64,000 nt of DNA, from assembly GCF_033568475.1 (NCBI RefSeq), contig NC_133123.1:131784930-131848929 (forward strand), in the 5' to 3' direction. The DNA is from Henckelia pumila (Eukaryota; Streptophyta; Magnoliopsida; Lamiales; Gesneriaceae). Positions 11,036 through 23,308 of the stretch are shown here, one piece after another. Both the position numbers and the translations under genes were made by a program. Numbering within the stretch: the first letter of the stretch is position 1; each line of letters starts with the position of its first letter. The notes below the pieces were generated by a model, which saw nothing but the letters and a program-made list of their open reading frames with translations, ran no database searches and was not told where the DNA came from.

Positions 11036-11939
11036 AACTCATGGGGTTACATTAAATGCACCAACCTAGGAGGCTACATGAAATACATCAACTCAAGGGT
11101 TTTCATCGAATATACTACTCTAAGGAATTGCAGTAGATGCAGTCCTTAAAGAGATTGCATGAAGACAAAAATCTCCAGGACATTAGAAAAACTCTCCGTC
11201 AAAAATATTGTAAGTAACGGTCCTAACACATCTTCACTCTTACAAGTGTTAGTAAAAATAATAGTTCGGAAGTATTGTCGCGATCTAAACCAACAAGAGG
11301 GGTTAGGATCCTCCGCTCCTAAACAACCCATCGCGTGGTCTGTCCTATCACATGATCTCCACATTAACACACACAATACTACAGGAATGTCACCCGACTA
11401 TTTAAATTTAAATTTTATAAATTTAAAGAATGAAAATCAAAGCCATTAAAAAGACAAAACAAACTTTTAATTTCCAGGATAAAATGTTGGTTGAACCAAT
11501 TACCGTATTTAAATTTAAATTTTATAAATAATTATTTTTATTTTAAAAGTAACGAAAACATCATTACTTAGAATAAAACCAAAGCCGGATATAATTAATA
11601 TTATAAATTTTATAATCATAAATTATCAGACCCACAGATAAGATGATATCTTTAAAGTAGGTCGAACTCTATCGTCGTTACGAAAGCTTCATTCATTAGA
11701 CTCATAAAAAAGTATTCAATTATTAAAATAATCATTAAGAAATAATTTTATGAAAAAAAACTCAAAAATACTTATTAAAAACAAACCATAATAGAACAAA
11801 TGTACACACCATGACATTCTAATCACATAGTCCACTTAATGCTAAACTAGAGATATTATTCTAATGATTGTCTAATGACTATGAATGAGTCAAGTTTGTT
11901 TTTGTTTCACATATTTCAATATATTATATAACATGAAAG

Positions 11940-11996
<57 letters not shown>

Positions 11997-12048
11997 TGGT
12001 GACTTATCCTTAATGGAAAATTCCTCTATTATATAGGAGAGTTGGAGA
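11036..12048. other. AT-rich intergenic sequence with dinucleotide microsatellite
   Basis: No gene is supported. A compound (TA)n(TG)n microsatellite occupies about 11941-11994. The rest is AT-rich with short meaningless open frames. Confidence 0.6.
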
Positions 12049-12053
12049 TGACC

Positions 12054-13426
12054 TGTAGTGACCCTTGCCCGGATCACCTACTAAACAGAACTTAGGCATG
12101 CAATTAACTTAATTAAACAAATATCAGAATTAAACTGCGAAAACCAATAAACATTATACAATCCCAAGTAAAAGAATCTGTAAATATCCAAATATATTAT
12201 ACAACCAGATCGAACAGTGTATAATCCCAATACAACAGAATAAAAACCTAAACGAAGCTCCAGCTGGCCAACCACTGCCTAGCCCCTCTTGGATCCACCC
12301 GCCTCGTCCAATCGCAAACCTGCCCCATGGAATAGGGTGTCCAGAAACACAGAGTACGAGACGTGAGCATAAAACGCTCATCACGAGAGTATGAGTATAC
12401 ATGTAGGCAAAGTGAACTCCCTACAGACTCGAGGTCAAAGATCAGATAACAGAGACAGACCGGGCCCTGGTATGTAGCACGCTGTGCTATCGCTTCAGGA
12501 GGTGGCTCACATACCGATATAGTAGTGGATACGCCGGACCCAAATCGATGGAAGTCCAACCACTAACGGGATATGGTACAACCCTACTAACAGACATCTC
12601 GAAGGAGATAGCAGCAAGATGCAAATGAATGCAGCATAAAGTCATGTCATATAAATCATGCAGTCACATAATACATGCATACTCAGTCAGGATATCTCGA
12701 ACAGTACTTTCGTACCTCAAATACTAGGCCAAAGCTACCAGCTCTAGGTCCACACCTAAAATCCGCACTACACTGCCAAATGATACTAATATCATTATAG
12801 TGCTCTAAAAGCCTTAACTAAGCTATTGCATACTCCTAAATATTTTTAGGGAGCAAAAGCTATACCTTCGTCCGTCGTTAGCCCTTTGCTGTCAAGTGCC
12901 TCAAAACTTGGCCACAGCTCCGCTACGACGTCTAGATCGTTATGCCACTTCCGGATTTCCAACAGGACGCCTAAAATTCCCTAGATATGAGTTAGAAGGC
13001 TAAGGAATTGAGAGAGAAGAGAGGAATTGGTGCACTCAAATGTGAGCTCGGCACCCCCTATTTATAGACGGAGTTCGGACCATTCGAACTGGACTTCGGG
13101 TCCTCCGAACACGATCGGATCCTCCGATCGCAGCTTCGGATCGTCCGAACCCGATAATACGTCATTGCTTACGTCAGCATGATGACGTCATCCATGACGA
13201 CTGTCGGCAGCACGTTCGGAGCGTCCGAACCTTGACTTCGGACCGTCCGAACCTTAACTTCGGAGCCTCCGAACTCGACGACCCTCCAACCATTTTTAAG
13301 TGTTCTGAATCCAATTCCGAACTCCGTTAACCCATTAAGAGTTTCCTTAATCACGTTTACTCTTAACTAATAGGATTAATAAATTGATTAACACATAATC
13401 ACTGATTTCGGGTACGGGCTACTACA
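12054..13426 (-). repeat. Solo LTR, relative of chromovirus LTR family
   Basis: It begins TGTAGTGACCC and ends GGGCTACTACA, and is flanked by TGACC at 12049-12053 and 13427-13431. No internal retrotransposon sequence adjoins it, so it is a solo LTR left by LTR-LTR recombination. Orientation is set by a TATA box on the minus strand (13058-13067) with a palindrome array upstream of it. It resembles the 612-2166 LTR in layout but is clearly a different family or subfamily. Confidence 0.88.
13058..13285 (-). promoter_or_regulatory. Solo-LTR promoter: TATA box and seven TTCGGA/TCCGAA palindromes
   Basis: On the minus strand CTATAAATAG at 13067-13058 is preceded by about seven inverted repeats of the form TTCGGA-N3-TCCGAA between 13072 and 13280. 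One copy has changed to CGATCGGATCCTCCGATCG and is still symmetric, which suggests symmetry itself is kept. Confidence 0.72.
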
Positions 13427-13431
13427 TGACC

Positions 13432-13905
13432 TTAACCATTAGATTAGTTCTAAGGTAATATCACAATGATAGCATTGAAGAAACCAAGTTCCATGCATAG
13501 CTTGAATCTATAGTTACTTCCAAACAAAATGTACTTGGAGCATGAATTACTTTGACTAAAAACTTGGAAAAGTTATATACCAAGCATAGCTTTTAAAACT
13601 TTTCCAGTGAAAAAGCCTTTTTATCAATTTTATTTTTGGATGCAAAGTACTTTTTAAAGGAAAACTAAAATATAAGACAAAAAACCACCATAATTGGGCT
13701 TGTGTGAATGCCATTTTTTTTTTTTTTTTTTCACATCAACTAATTGAAATACTTGTATAAAATTAAAATTTTATATACTTAGTTTTGATACCATGAAAAT
13801 TATGTGAACAACTTCGTAACTAAAGTGATGTCCTATACATCCGATAGATAGACAACAATACACGGAGCTCCATCATAGGATCTTATCAAAATTCTTCACA
13901 CACAA

Positions 13906-13944
<39 letters not shown>

Positions 13945-14093
13945 TTATTTATAATATTCTTTCAAAAAAAATATTTATTTATAATATAATTTAATATTGC
14001 AAAAGGCACTTTTCCAGAAATGCCCTTTCCTTATCCATAAATCACTCTGTTTCATTCCTATTCCTTCTTGCAAACTTCCAACAAAAAGAAGAA
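13432..14093. other. Upstream region of the aquaporin gene
   Basis: AT-rich, with a poly-T run near 13713 and a compound (CA)n(TA)n microsatellite near 13903-13940. TATA-like runs near 13976-13992 could serve the aquaporin gene about 100 bp downstream. No other gene is supported. Confidence 0.5.
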
Positions 14094-15212
14094 ATGGCGA
14101 AAGAAGTAAGTGAAGAAGCACCGGTGCAGCAGACGGGGAAGGATTACGTGGATCCGCCGCCGTCGCCGCTGTTCAGTCTGGAGGAGCTCAGGCTCTGGTC
14201 TTTCTACAGAGCCCTCATAGCTGAGTTCATCGCCACCCTCCTCTTCCTCTACATCGGCGTCGCCACCGTCATCGGCCACGTAAAGCTCTACAATGCCGAT
14301 CAGTGTGACGGCGTCGGTATCCTTGGAATCGCTTGGGCCTTCGGTGGGATGATCTTCATCCTCGTCTACTGCACTGCTGGCATCTCAGGTACGACAAGAA
14401 ACCAATTTTTTTTTTTTTTTTTTAAAAAAAATCTTCAGAATTTGGTTTGAACTGAGAATCTTTTCAGGGGGTCACATCAACCCGGCGGTGACTTTCGGGT
14501 TGTTCTTGGCGAGGAAGTTGTCCCTTGTTAGAGCTGTGGCGTACATGGTGGCACAGTGTTTGGGTGCCATCTGCGGTGTTGGTTTGGTGAAAGCCTTCAT
14601 GAAGAGTTACTTCAACAGACTCGGAGGCGGGGCTAATTTCGTGCAGCCTGGTTACAACAAGGGCACCGCTCTGGGTGCTGAGATAATCGGCACTTTTGTG
14701 CTTGTTTACACCGTCTTCTCCGCCACCGATCCCAAGCGAAGCGCCCGTGATTCTCATGTCCCGGTACGCAGCAAGCTCGAAAGAATTCTTTTCTTGATTA
14801 TTACATGGATACTCATGGGTGATTTTTTTTGGTGGGCAGGTTTTAGCTCCACTCCCGATTGGATTTGCGGTTTTCATGGTTCATTTGGCGACGATCCCTA
14901 TTACTGGAACTGGTATTAACCCAGCCAGGAGCTTTGGATCTGCTGTGATTTACAACAGAGGAAATATTTGGGATGACCAGGTACCTTTTAATATCACAGA
15001 GTCAGCAAAAATTAAATATTCCACTGGTTTAGTACTGTACATTAACACTGATGAAAAACTGTTTTGTTTTGGAATGAATTTTTGAGCAACAGTGGATTTT
15101 CTGGGTCGGGCCGTTCGTGGGAGCTCTTGCGGCGGCGATTTACCACAAGTTTATTCTGAGGGCTGCCGCCATTAAAGCTCTGGGTTCCTTCAGGAGCAAT
15201 CGCACCAACTAG
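14094..15212 (+). CDS. PIP2: Aquaporin PIP2-type (plasma-membrane intrinsic protein)
   Basis: Four exons: 14094-14388, 14468-14763, 14840-14980, 15093-15212; all introns are GT-AG and the product is 283 residues, normal for PIP2. The protein is a plasma-membrane water channel. Both pore NPA motifs are present (H-I-N-P-A at 101-105; G-I-N-P-A-R at 222-227), with the selectivity-filter arginine at 227 and a histidine near 212. Loop D has D-S-H-V-P with His195, the proton-sensing gating residue of PIPs. The N-terminus has the acidic, PPP-containing PIP form and the C-terminus ends S-F-R-S-N-R-T-N, resembling the phosphorylated tail of PIP2 proteins. Short N-terminus and tail favour PIP2 over PIP1. 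It looks intact and functional. Confidence 0.96.
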
Positions 15213-15959
15213 GCGATTAATCGAACTCTTTTCTAGAAATTGAACATGCATTTGAATCAATATGTGTTGTTTTCTAGTGGATATCTGCACATCCGTCTTA
15301 TTTCTTGTTAATCTCTTTGTTGGCTTCTGCGTGTAATGGAAGGATCTTGTGTTTATCATCGGCAATTTCTTTCTCCTTTTTGCCTTTTGGGTTAATTTTT
15401 TTTGGTAAATCTTTTAGTGCTTAGTTTTGGCAGTGAGTGTATTAAATTGTGGTTGGCAAGGCGACAAACGCAAGTGGTGCTGTTGATGTTTTTTTTCTTT
15501 ATTATAAGTTGATGAGGTGTCTCTTTTCCACATTTACTCTCTTTTTTTTTCTTTTTTTTTAAAAAAAAAGAAGTATCATAAAATATTTATTTGTATGAAA
15601 GAGATCCAAGAAAGACACCCTACCCTCTCTGCCTCTCAATTTCCATATGGGCATTCTCCATTCTTCACTTCATTCATATAGTGTGCCGGCCAGATAAGAG
15701 CTTTTGGACCTCAAAATATAGGGGTAAACCCATCATAGAATATGATGCATCCACGTTAGCCGAAGACAAATTTTAAGGATATCAATCTCTCTTTATATAG
15801 TTATCCTCTGTTTGGTTTGTGAAGATAAAATTGGTTTTGATGGCAATCTCTCTTTAATGTACTCTTTTTTTAGGCAAGAATTCGTCTCATACGAAATACC
15901 CATTAATCACTTGTGTTGTGGATGTGTTACACTGAATGAACTTTTAACTTTGATTGAAG

Positions 15960-15960
<1 letters not shown>
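15213..15960. other. Aquaporin 3' flank, no further gene
   Basis: Contains the likely 3' UTR (AT-rich, to about 15500), T-rich runs near 15540-15570 and no supported gene. Confidence 0.5.

Positions 15961-16028
<68 letters not shown>
15961..16028. repeat. (TA)n microsatellite
   Basis: An almost uninterrupted run of about 33 TA units. It directly abuts the start of the plus-strand Copia 5' LTR at 16030, so the retrotransposon inserted in or at the edge of this repeat. Confidence 0.95.
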
Positions 16029-16031
<3 letters not shown>

Positions 16032-16046
16032 TTGAAAATATATTAT

Positions 16047-16319
16047 TATTGTGAAAAAGTAAAAATTTACGGTAAAAAGTAAATACTCCAAAACTCAAAA
16101 TATATCAAACTTTACACTTTATAATATTTTTATCTCAATTCGATTGTATTTTTCATCACAAATGAAGACCTATTTATAGATCCACTTTGAGATTAGTCCA
16201 AAAATAAATACATCATCATCTACATCATCACACACTAATTTTCCACATTTTACAACTCAATATTCAACATTCAATATTCAATATTCAACATAATAATAAT
16301 AATAATATATTTTTCAACA
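16047..16319 (-). repeat. 3' LTR of Copia copy B
   Basis: On the minus strand it starts TGTTGAAAAATATATT at 16319 after the purine tract. It matches 21965-22245 along its length, with a mutated last few bases. Confidence 0.88.
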
Positions 16320-16484
16320 CTCCCCCTTGTGATGATGATCGTGATATGATGACTGTCTTCATTACGTGTTTTATACTGTCTCGTTAAAAACCTTACTAGG
16401 AAAAACCCAGTGGGATAGAAACCATAGTAAGAAAAAAAGAGTGCAGCCACGTAAACTCCTCCTCATGTTAAAATGAGTGATTCT

Positions 16485-19400
16485 TCACATATTCCGTAGA
16501 TTGCGCATCCCAATGTTGTATATATGCTTTCTGAATATCGTCGTGGGAAGTGTCTTTGTGAAGAGATCTGATGAGTTCTCACTTGATTGAATATAACAGT
16601 TATCAATATCTTTATTCTTCTCAAGCTCTTGAGTGTAGGCAAAGAACTTTGGGGGTATATGTTTTGTTCTGTCACTTTTGATGTATCCTTCTTTCATTTG
16701 AGCAATACATGCAGCATTGTCTTCATACAACGTCACAGGCTTCTTGTATACTGATAATCCACAAGAAGTTTGGATATGTTGTGTCATTGATTTTAGCCAA
16801 ACACATTCACGGCTTGCTTCATGTAGCGCAATAATCTCAGCGTGATTTGATGAAGTTGTTACGAGTGTTTGTTTCTGTGAACGTCAAGAAATTTCGGTGC
16901 ATCCACGAGTAAATACATATCCGATTTGGAAACGTGCCTTATGTGGATCAGATAAATATCCAGCATCGGCATAACCAATGATATTTTGATTGGTATCTTT
17001 TGAGTACAAAAGTTTCAAATCTGTCGTTCCTCGTAGATAACGAAATATATGTTTAATTATGTTCTAGTGCCTCTTTGTTGGATATGAACTAAATCTTGCC
17101 AATAAATTTATAGCAAAAGATATATCAGGTCTAGTACAATTTGCAAGATACATAAGGGCACCAATGACACTTAGATATGGTACTTCTGGACCAAGAATAA
17201 CTTCATCATCTTCACATGGACGAAATGAATCCTTTTCTATGTTTAATGATCTTACAACCATTGGAGTACTTAATGGATTTGATTTATCCATATTAAAACG
17301 TTTAAGGATCTTTTCTGTATAATTTGCCTGGTGAACAAAAATTCCACATTCTTTTTGTTCGATTTGCAAACCCAGACAATACTTAGTTTTTCCAAGATCC
17401 TTCATTTCGAATTCTTCCTTCTAGTACATCATAACTTCTTGAATTTTTTTATTCGTTCCAATGATGTTTAAATCATCAACATATACAGCAATAATTACAC
17501 ATCCGGATGTTGTTTTCTTGATGAAAACACAAGGGCATATTGGATCATTTATATATCCCTTTTTCATCAAGTGCTCACTTAGCCGATTATACCACATTCG
17601 GCCGGATTGCTTCAACCCATATAATGATCTTTGCAATTTTACAGAATAAAATTTTCTGGGTTTTGAACTTTGTGCTTCAGGCATCTTAAATCCTTCAGGG
17701 ATTTTCATGTATATATCACTATCAAGTGATCTGTATAAGTAAGCTGTAACAACATCCATCAGACACATTTCCAAATTTTCAGACACTGCCAAACTAATCA
17801 AATATCGAAACGTAATTGCATCCATAACAGGAGAATATGTTTCTTCATAATTAATTCCAGGCCTTTGAGAAAAATCTTGTGCAACAAGTCTAGCTTTATA
17901 TCTGACTATTTCATTTTTCTCATTTCGCTTTCGAATAAAAACCCATTTGTATCCAACAGGTTCTACACCTTCAGGTGTGAGGACTATAGGTCCAAAAACA
18001 TTACGTTTATTCAGCGAATCCAATTAAACCTGGATGACATCTTTCCATTTTGTCCAATCATGACGAGTTTTACATTCACCAAAGGTTTTTGGTTCATGAT
18101 CCTCGTTTTCATTTATGATGTCACATGCCACATTATAAGAAAATATTTCATCAATATCTTCTATATCTTTTCGGTTCCATATTTTTCCAGTATTAATATA
18201 ATTGATAGAGATTTCACGATTCTCGTCAGTTTGTGGTTCTGACAGAACATTTTCATCATCAGGTGTTTCTTCTGGAACACCATTTTCTATTTTATGATCA
18301 TCGTGTTTCTCTATGCCTTTTCTTTTTCGAGGATTTTTATCCTTGGAACCGACTGGCCTTCCACGCTTCAAGCGTTTTATGACATCATGAGTGTCTTCAA
18401 ATTGTTTCTTTGGAATTTCAATTCGAGCAGGGGCATTTACAGCATGTAAATATGATTTTGTTACCCCTTTTGTGTCTGCAAATGCATCTGGTATTTGATT
18501 TGCAATTCTTTTCAAGTGCACAATTTGTTGTACATCTTTCTCATATTGTTTGGTCCTTGGATCCAAATGTAACAATGATGGTACATACCATGTGATTTAT
18601 TTTTTGATGTGTTTCTTTTCTCCCCCTAACATTGGGAAGATTTCTTCATTAAAATGACAATCAGCAAAACGTGCTGTCTGAGGCTCAAGATATCAAATGA
18701 TTGATGAGCTATCATAACCGATATAAATATCGATTTTTCTTTGAGGACTCATTTTTGATCGTTGAGGTGGTTCAATAGGCACATATACCATACATCCAAA
18801 AATTCTCAGATGAAAAATATTTGGTTCTTTACCAAATGCAAGCTGCAATGGGGAGAATTTATGATATGCACTTGGTCTGATGCGAATTAATGCCGCAGCA
18901 TGTAAAATTGCTTGTCCCCATATAGAAATAGGGAGTTTTGTTCTCATAATCATTGGTCTAGCAATCAGTTGTAGACGTTTAATCAATGATTCAGCTAATC
19001 CATTCTGTGTATGAACATGAGCAACAGGATGTTCAACAGTAATTCTCATTGACATACAATAGTCATTGAAAGTTTGGGAAGTAAATTCTCCAGCATTATC
19101 AAGTCTTATTTTCTTGATTGTATAATCGAGAAATTGATTTCGCAATTTTATTATTTGAGCCATTAGTTTTGCAAATGCCACATTCCGAGTTGACAATAAG
19201 CATACATGTGACCATCTGCTGGAGACATCAATCAATACCATAAAATATCGAAATGGTCCACATGGTGGATGAATTGGCCCACAAATATCACCCTGAATAC
19301 GTTCAAGAAATATGGGTGATTCTGTTTGGATTTTAGCTGGCGATGGTCTTATAATAAGTTTTCCAAGAGAACATGATTTACATTGAAACTTATTATTCTG

Positions 19401-20015
19401 AAAGATCTTATGGTCTTTCAATGGATGACCATGCGTATTTTCAATAATTCTTTGCATCATTATTGAACCAGGATGTCCCAATCGATCATGCCAATTGATT
19501 AATATTGAAGAACTATTAACCACCATATTTGATTCGATTGGCCTTATATGTGTATAATGCAATCCAGTAGGGAGTATTGATAATTTTTTAACCACATATT
19601 TCTTTCCTGATTTATATGTGGTAAGACACATATATTTCTGATTTCCATCAGTTATCGTCTCAGTATCATATCCATAAGAATATATGTCATTAAAACTCAA
19701 CAAATTTCTTTTCGATTGTGGTGAATATAAAGCATCATTTATCAGAAATTTTGTACCATTTGGTAACAAAAATTTTGCTTCACCACAACCTTCAATCAAG
19801 TCTACAGGACCTGATATTGTATTCACCATTGTTTTTATTGGTTTTATTTCCAAGAAATATTTTTCATCTCGCAGAATAGTGTGCGTTGTACCACTATCCG
19901 GTATGCAAATTTCCATGATATTATTTCCATGTTTGCTCATAGCATTTTTCATATTAAACTTCACAAAAATGCAATAAAGAAAAATTAAGTTCAATACAAA
20001 TGCAAAATATAACAT
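16485..20015 (-). pseudogene. Copia copy B pol: PR-IN-RT-RNaseH with several stops
   Basis: Domains in order: aspartic protease D-S-G-T-T near 19890; integrase HHCC finger (W-H-D-R-L-G-H ... C-K-S-C) near 19370-19490 and catalytic D, D, E (G-D-I-C-G-P; R-L-D-N; G-L-A-E-S) down to about 18990; reverse transcriptase with Y-V-D-D near 17480; RNase H ending in the T-K-H-I and L-F-T-K-T-L-P motifs. The segments ending 18693, 18024, 17421 and 17064 are all in one frame and are separated only by stop codons, for example a likely CGA to TGA at 18693. No frameshift is visible within pol. It is inactive as it stands but recently degraded. Confidence 0.92.
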
Positions 20016-20076
20016 GCTTTATAATACAAGAATGCATGAAAAATACAAATTTGTTACAATCTAATTCCACCAATCT

Positions 20077-21137
20077 TTAATCAATGTCTTCGAAATCATT
20101 CAAAAAATCTGCAGCATTGAAACTAGTTTAACCAATTAAATGGTCACTATTTTCAACAAAATTGGTCTCTTTTCCTTTCCATTTTGTCGATTCTTTATAG
20201 AGCTTACATAGGTGCTCAGGGGTTTGACAAATATGTGACCAATGTCCTGGAGTGCCACATATATAACAAACACTCTCAGTTCTTTTTGAGTGATTTTCAT
20301 TTTCACTCGTATTTTCATGCTGCCTTTTTGGTGGGTGGTTCGTGACGTTCTTTTGAGATGAGTTATTGAAATAACTATCTCGATTATTTTCATATCCACA
20401 ACCGCGATCATTTTTACGTCCACGTCCACGTCCACGCCCACGTCCTCGACCTCGTCCACGACCAAAATCTGGTCTATGCATTTGATTTTGATTTTCAATT
20501 TTCATTACGACATTTGCTTCAGGAAATGCCGTTGATCCAGTGGGTCGGGATTGATGATTTATTATTAACAATTTGTTGTTTTTTTTCGCCACAAGAAGAC
20601 ATGCAATGAGTTCAGAATATCTCGTAAAATCACGCACTCTATACTGTTGCTGTAGAGTTATATTTGATGCGTGAAAGTGGAAAATATTTTCTCAAGCATT
20701 TCCATCTCTGTGACTTCAAGTCCACAGAATTTTAATTGCGAGACTATTCGATACATCGCAGAATTATAATCACTGACTTTTTTAAAGTCTTGGAATCTCA
20801 ACGTATTCCATTCATCACGGGCGGTCGGGAGTATCACTTCTCTTATATGCTCAAATATTTCTTTCAACCCTTTCCATAAAATCATTGGGTCTTTTTCTGT
20901 GAGATAATCACATTTCAACCCTTCATCAAGATGTCAGCGTAAGAAAATCATTTCCTTTGCTTTATCTTGTGAGGTTGATATATTAATTTTTTTGATGGTA
21001 TCACTTAGACCCAATGACTCAAGATGCATCTCAACATCAAGAGTCCATGACATATAATTTTTTCCAGTGATATCGAGTGCAACGAATTCAAGCTTTGCCA
21101 AGTTTGACATAGTGGTACTAGAAAAATAACAATGCAT
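20077..21137 (-). pseudogene. Copia copy B gag, frameshifted
   Basis: It encodes the Copia Gag with a terminal C-Y-I-C-G-T-P-G-H-W-S-H-I-C zinc knuckle and an RG-repeat stretch before it. Compared with copy A there is a TGA at 20934-20936 and a one-base deletion near 20675. The gag frame ends at a TAA (20077-20079) that is also present in copy A, and pol begins later in the same ancestral frame. The knuckle is intact here, unlike copy A. Confidence 0.85.
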
Positions 21138-21141
21138 TTTA

Positions 21142-21315
21142 TTAGTTAATTTCCATTAATATGACAATACAAAATAATAGAAAAATAAAAATTACAAGTG
21201 CGTATACAAATAGATAAAAAGTATGTGGTGGAAAATCGCTGGTGAGTACAAGACTCGTGAGCATGATGATCATAATCGTTATGAAAAATAGCCTTATAAA
21301 TGCCATCATCTCCAT
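21142..21315 (-). CDS. 57-aa hydrophobic small ORF upstream of gag (copy B)
   Basis: A 57-residue frame starting M-E-M-M-A-F-I-R, with two hydrophobic segments separated by the motif L-T-S-D-F-P-P-H-T-F. It is open and of identical length in copy A (23309-23482), with 11 substitutions and no stop or shift. A TATA-like sequence, TATAAATA on the minus strand near 21392-21399, lies about 80 bp upstream. I recognise no family. It may be a leader peptide, an acquired gene fragment, or chance. Confidence 0.45.
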   Translation of the reverse strand: MEMMAFIRLFFITIMIIMLTSLVLTSDFPPHTFYLFVYALVIFIFLLFCIVILMEIN

Positions 21316-21964
21316 CTTCGAAAAATCGAGTAAAAATATTTTGAGAGAAAGAGTGAATTTTGGTGTGATTGAAAATAAGTTTGAGTGAACATATTTATAG
21401 GCCAAAAACTAGCCGTTTGTGACCGTTGAGGGTAAAGAAAAAATCGAGTATATGTTGAATAAAAATTCGTGATAATGATGCAATGCATATAATGATAATC
21501 ATAATTAAATAATTATGTATATCATATCACATTATTATAAGGTCAGTGTCGTAGACAGTCTTTTATATAATATTATGAAATTATATCAATATAGTTAGTA
21601 TAAAGTCAGGTATAGTATATCATATCACATTATTATAAGATCGGTGTCACAGACAATCTTTTATATAATAACATGAAATTATACAAATATGATTATATTG
21701 TTTAAGAACCTTAGAGGCTTTTATATTTGTCGTATCCCTTACCGGGAGTGTGGGATGTCGTCTTAACATCCTCTCAGGATTTATAACAAGTTTTGAAAAA
21801 AACTTATTTTTTTTCATAACATGATATTATATATTAATATATACACAATAAAAATATATAAACAGTAAAATAAAAATTTTTATTTGTTGAATATTTTTGA
21901 CTTCTTCTTGTATTTTGGAGCGTCGGAAATTATAGAGAACCTTCGAGCGATCGTGCTGATAACG
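21316..21964 (-). other. Leader of Copia copy B
   Basis: Untranslated sequence between the 5' LTR and the small ORF. It holds about two diverged copies of the ~100-bp unit that is amplified in copy A, recognisable by the GACAGTCTTTTATATAAT segment. Confidence 0.6.
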
Positions 21965-22245
21965 TGTTGTGAAAAAGTAAAAATTTATGGTAAAAAGTAA
22001 ATACTCCAAAACTCAAAATATATCAAACTCTACATTTTATAATATTTTTCTCTCAACTCAATTGTATTTTTCATCACAAATGAAGACCTATTTATAGATC
22101 CACATTTGAGATTAGTCCAAAAATAAATACCTCATCATCTACATCATCACACACTAATTTTTCACATTTTACAACTCAATATTCAACATTCAACATTCAA
22201 TATTCAATATTCAACATAATAATAATAATAATATATTTTTCAACA
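21965..22245 (-). repeat. 5' LTR of Copia copy B
   Basis: A 281-bp LTR, TGTTGAAAAA to TTCACAACA on the minus strand, with a likely TATA box CTATAAATAG in its middle. The next inward bases, CGTTATCAGCACGA, form the putative primer-binding region. Confidence 0.9.
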
Positions 22246-22250
22246 ATTAT

Positions 22251-22496
22251 TTTATTATTGTTGAATATTGAATGTTGAATATTGAGTTGTAAAATGTTGA
22301 AAATTAGTGTGTGATGATGTAGATGATGATATATTAATTTTTGGACTAATCTCAAATGTGGATCTATAAATAGGTCTTTATTTGTGATGAAAATCATAAT
22401 TGAGTTGAGAGAAAAATATTATAAAGTGTAGAGTTTGATATATTTTGAGTTTTGGATTTTTTACTTTTTACCATAATTTTTTACTTTTTCACAACA
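22251..22496 (+). repeat. 5' LTR of Copia copy A (major part)
   Basis: Matches the copy B LTR in opposite orientation and ends TTCACAACA at 22496, followed by CGTTATCAGCACGA. Its missing first bases are at 16030-16046, on the other side of copy B. Confidence 0.9.
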
Positions 22497-22624
22497 CGTT
22501 ATCAGCACGATCGCTCGAAGGTTCTCTATAATTTCCGACGCTCCAAAATACAAAAAGAAGTCAAAAATATTCAACAAGTAAGAATTTTTATTTTACTATA
22601 TTTTTATTGTGTATATGTTAATAT

Positions 22625-23105
22625 ATAATTTCATGTTATTATATAAAAAGATGTCTATGACACTGACCTTATAATAACGTAATATGATATATATTTATTA
22701 TGTATATATATTAACTGTATTAATATATAATTTCATGTTATTATATAAAAGGCTGTCTATGACACTGACCTTATAATAACGTTATATGATATATATTTAT
22801 TATGTATATATACTAAATGTATTAATATATAATTTCATGTTATTATATAAAAGGTTGTCTATGACATTGACCTTATAATAACGTGATATGATATATATTT
22901 ATTATGTATATATACTAACTGTATTAATATATAATTTCATGTTATTATATAAAAGGTTGTCTATGACACTGACTTTATAATAACGTGATATGATATATAT
23001 TATTGTGTATTTATATACTAATCATATTCGTATAATCTCATATTATTATATAAAAGGCTGTCTATGACACCGAACTTATGATAATATGATATGATATACA
23101 TAATT
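22625..23105 (+). repeat. 102-bp tandem repeat in Copia leader
   Basis: The anchor ATAATTTCATGTTATTATAT starts at 22625, 22727, 22829 and 22931, a constant spacing of 102 bp, with a diverged fifth partial unit to about 23105. The unit includes GTCTATGACACTGACCTTA. Copy B has only about two units. Confidence 0.9.
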
Positions 23106-23308
23106 ATTTAATTATGATTATCATTATATGCATTGCATCATTATCACGAATTTTTATTCAACACATACTCGATTTTTTTCTTACCCCCAACGATCACAAA
23201 CGGTAACAAAACGGCTAGTTTTTGGTCTATAAATATGTTCACTCAAACTCATTTTCAATCACACCAAAATTAATTCTTTCTCTCAAAATATTTCTTCGTT
23301 TTTCAAAG

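Larger units (their letters stand above)
16047..22245 (-). mobile_element. Ty1/Copia copy B, minus strand, full length
   Basis: The LTRs are at 21965-22245 (5') and 16047-16319 (3'), flanked by ATTAT at 16042-16046 and 22246-22250. Order on the minus strand: 5' LTR, leader with small ORF, gag, protease, integrase, RT, RNase H, then a purine tract (ACAAGGGGGAG) and the 3' LTR. It inserted head-to-head into copy A of the same family. The duplication lies in ATT-rich DNA, so it carries less weight than a complex sequence, but it agrees with the reconstructed LTR of copy A. Confidence 0.9.

Noticed and set aside
12154-12559. Overlapping minus-strand frames of 82 and 103 aa
   Set aside because: They lie within the solo LTR and show no domain.
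14464-14877. 137-aa minus-strand frame opposite the aquaporin
   Set aside because: Antisense shadow of PIP2 exon 2.
20136-20498. Val/Asp-rich frame in gag
   Set aside because: Alternate frame of the RG-repeat region in Copia gag.
22625-23105. CRISPR-like array
   Set aside because: Units are contiguous 102-bp tandem repeats without spacers, in a plant retrotransposon leader.
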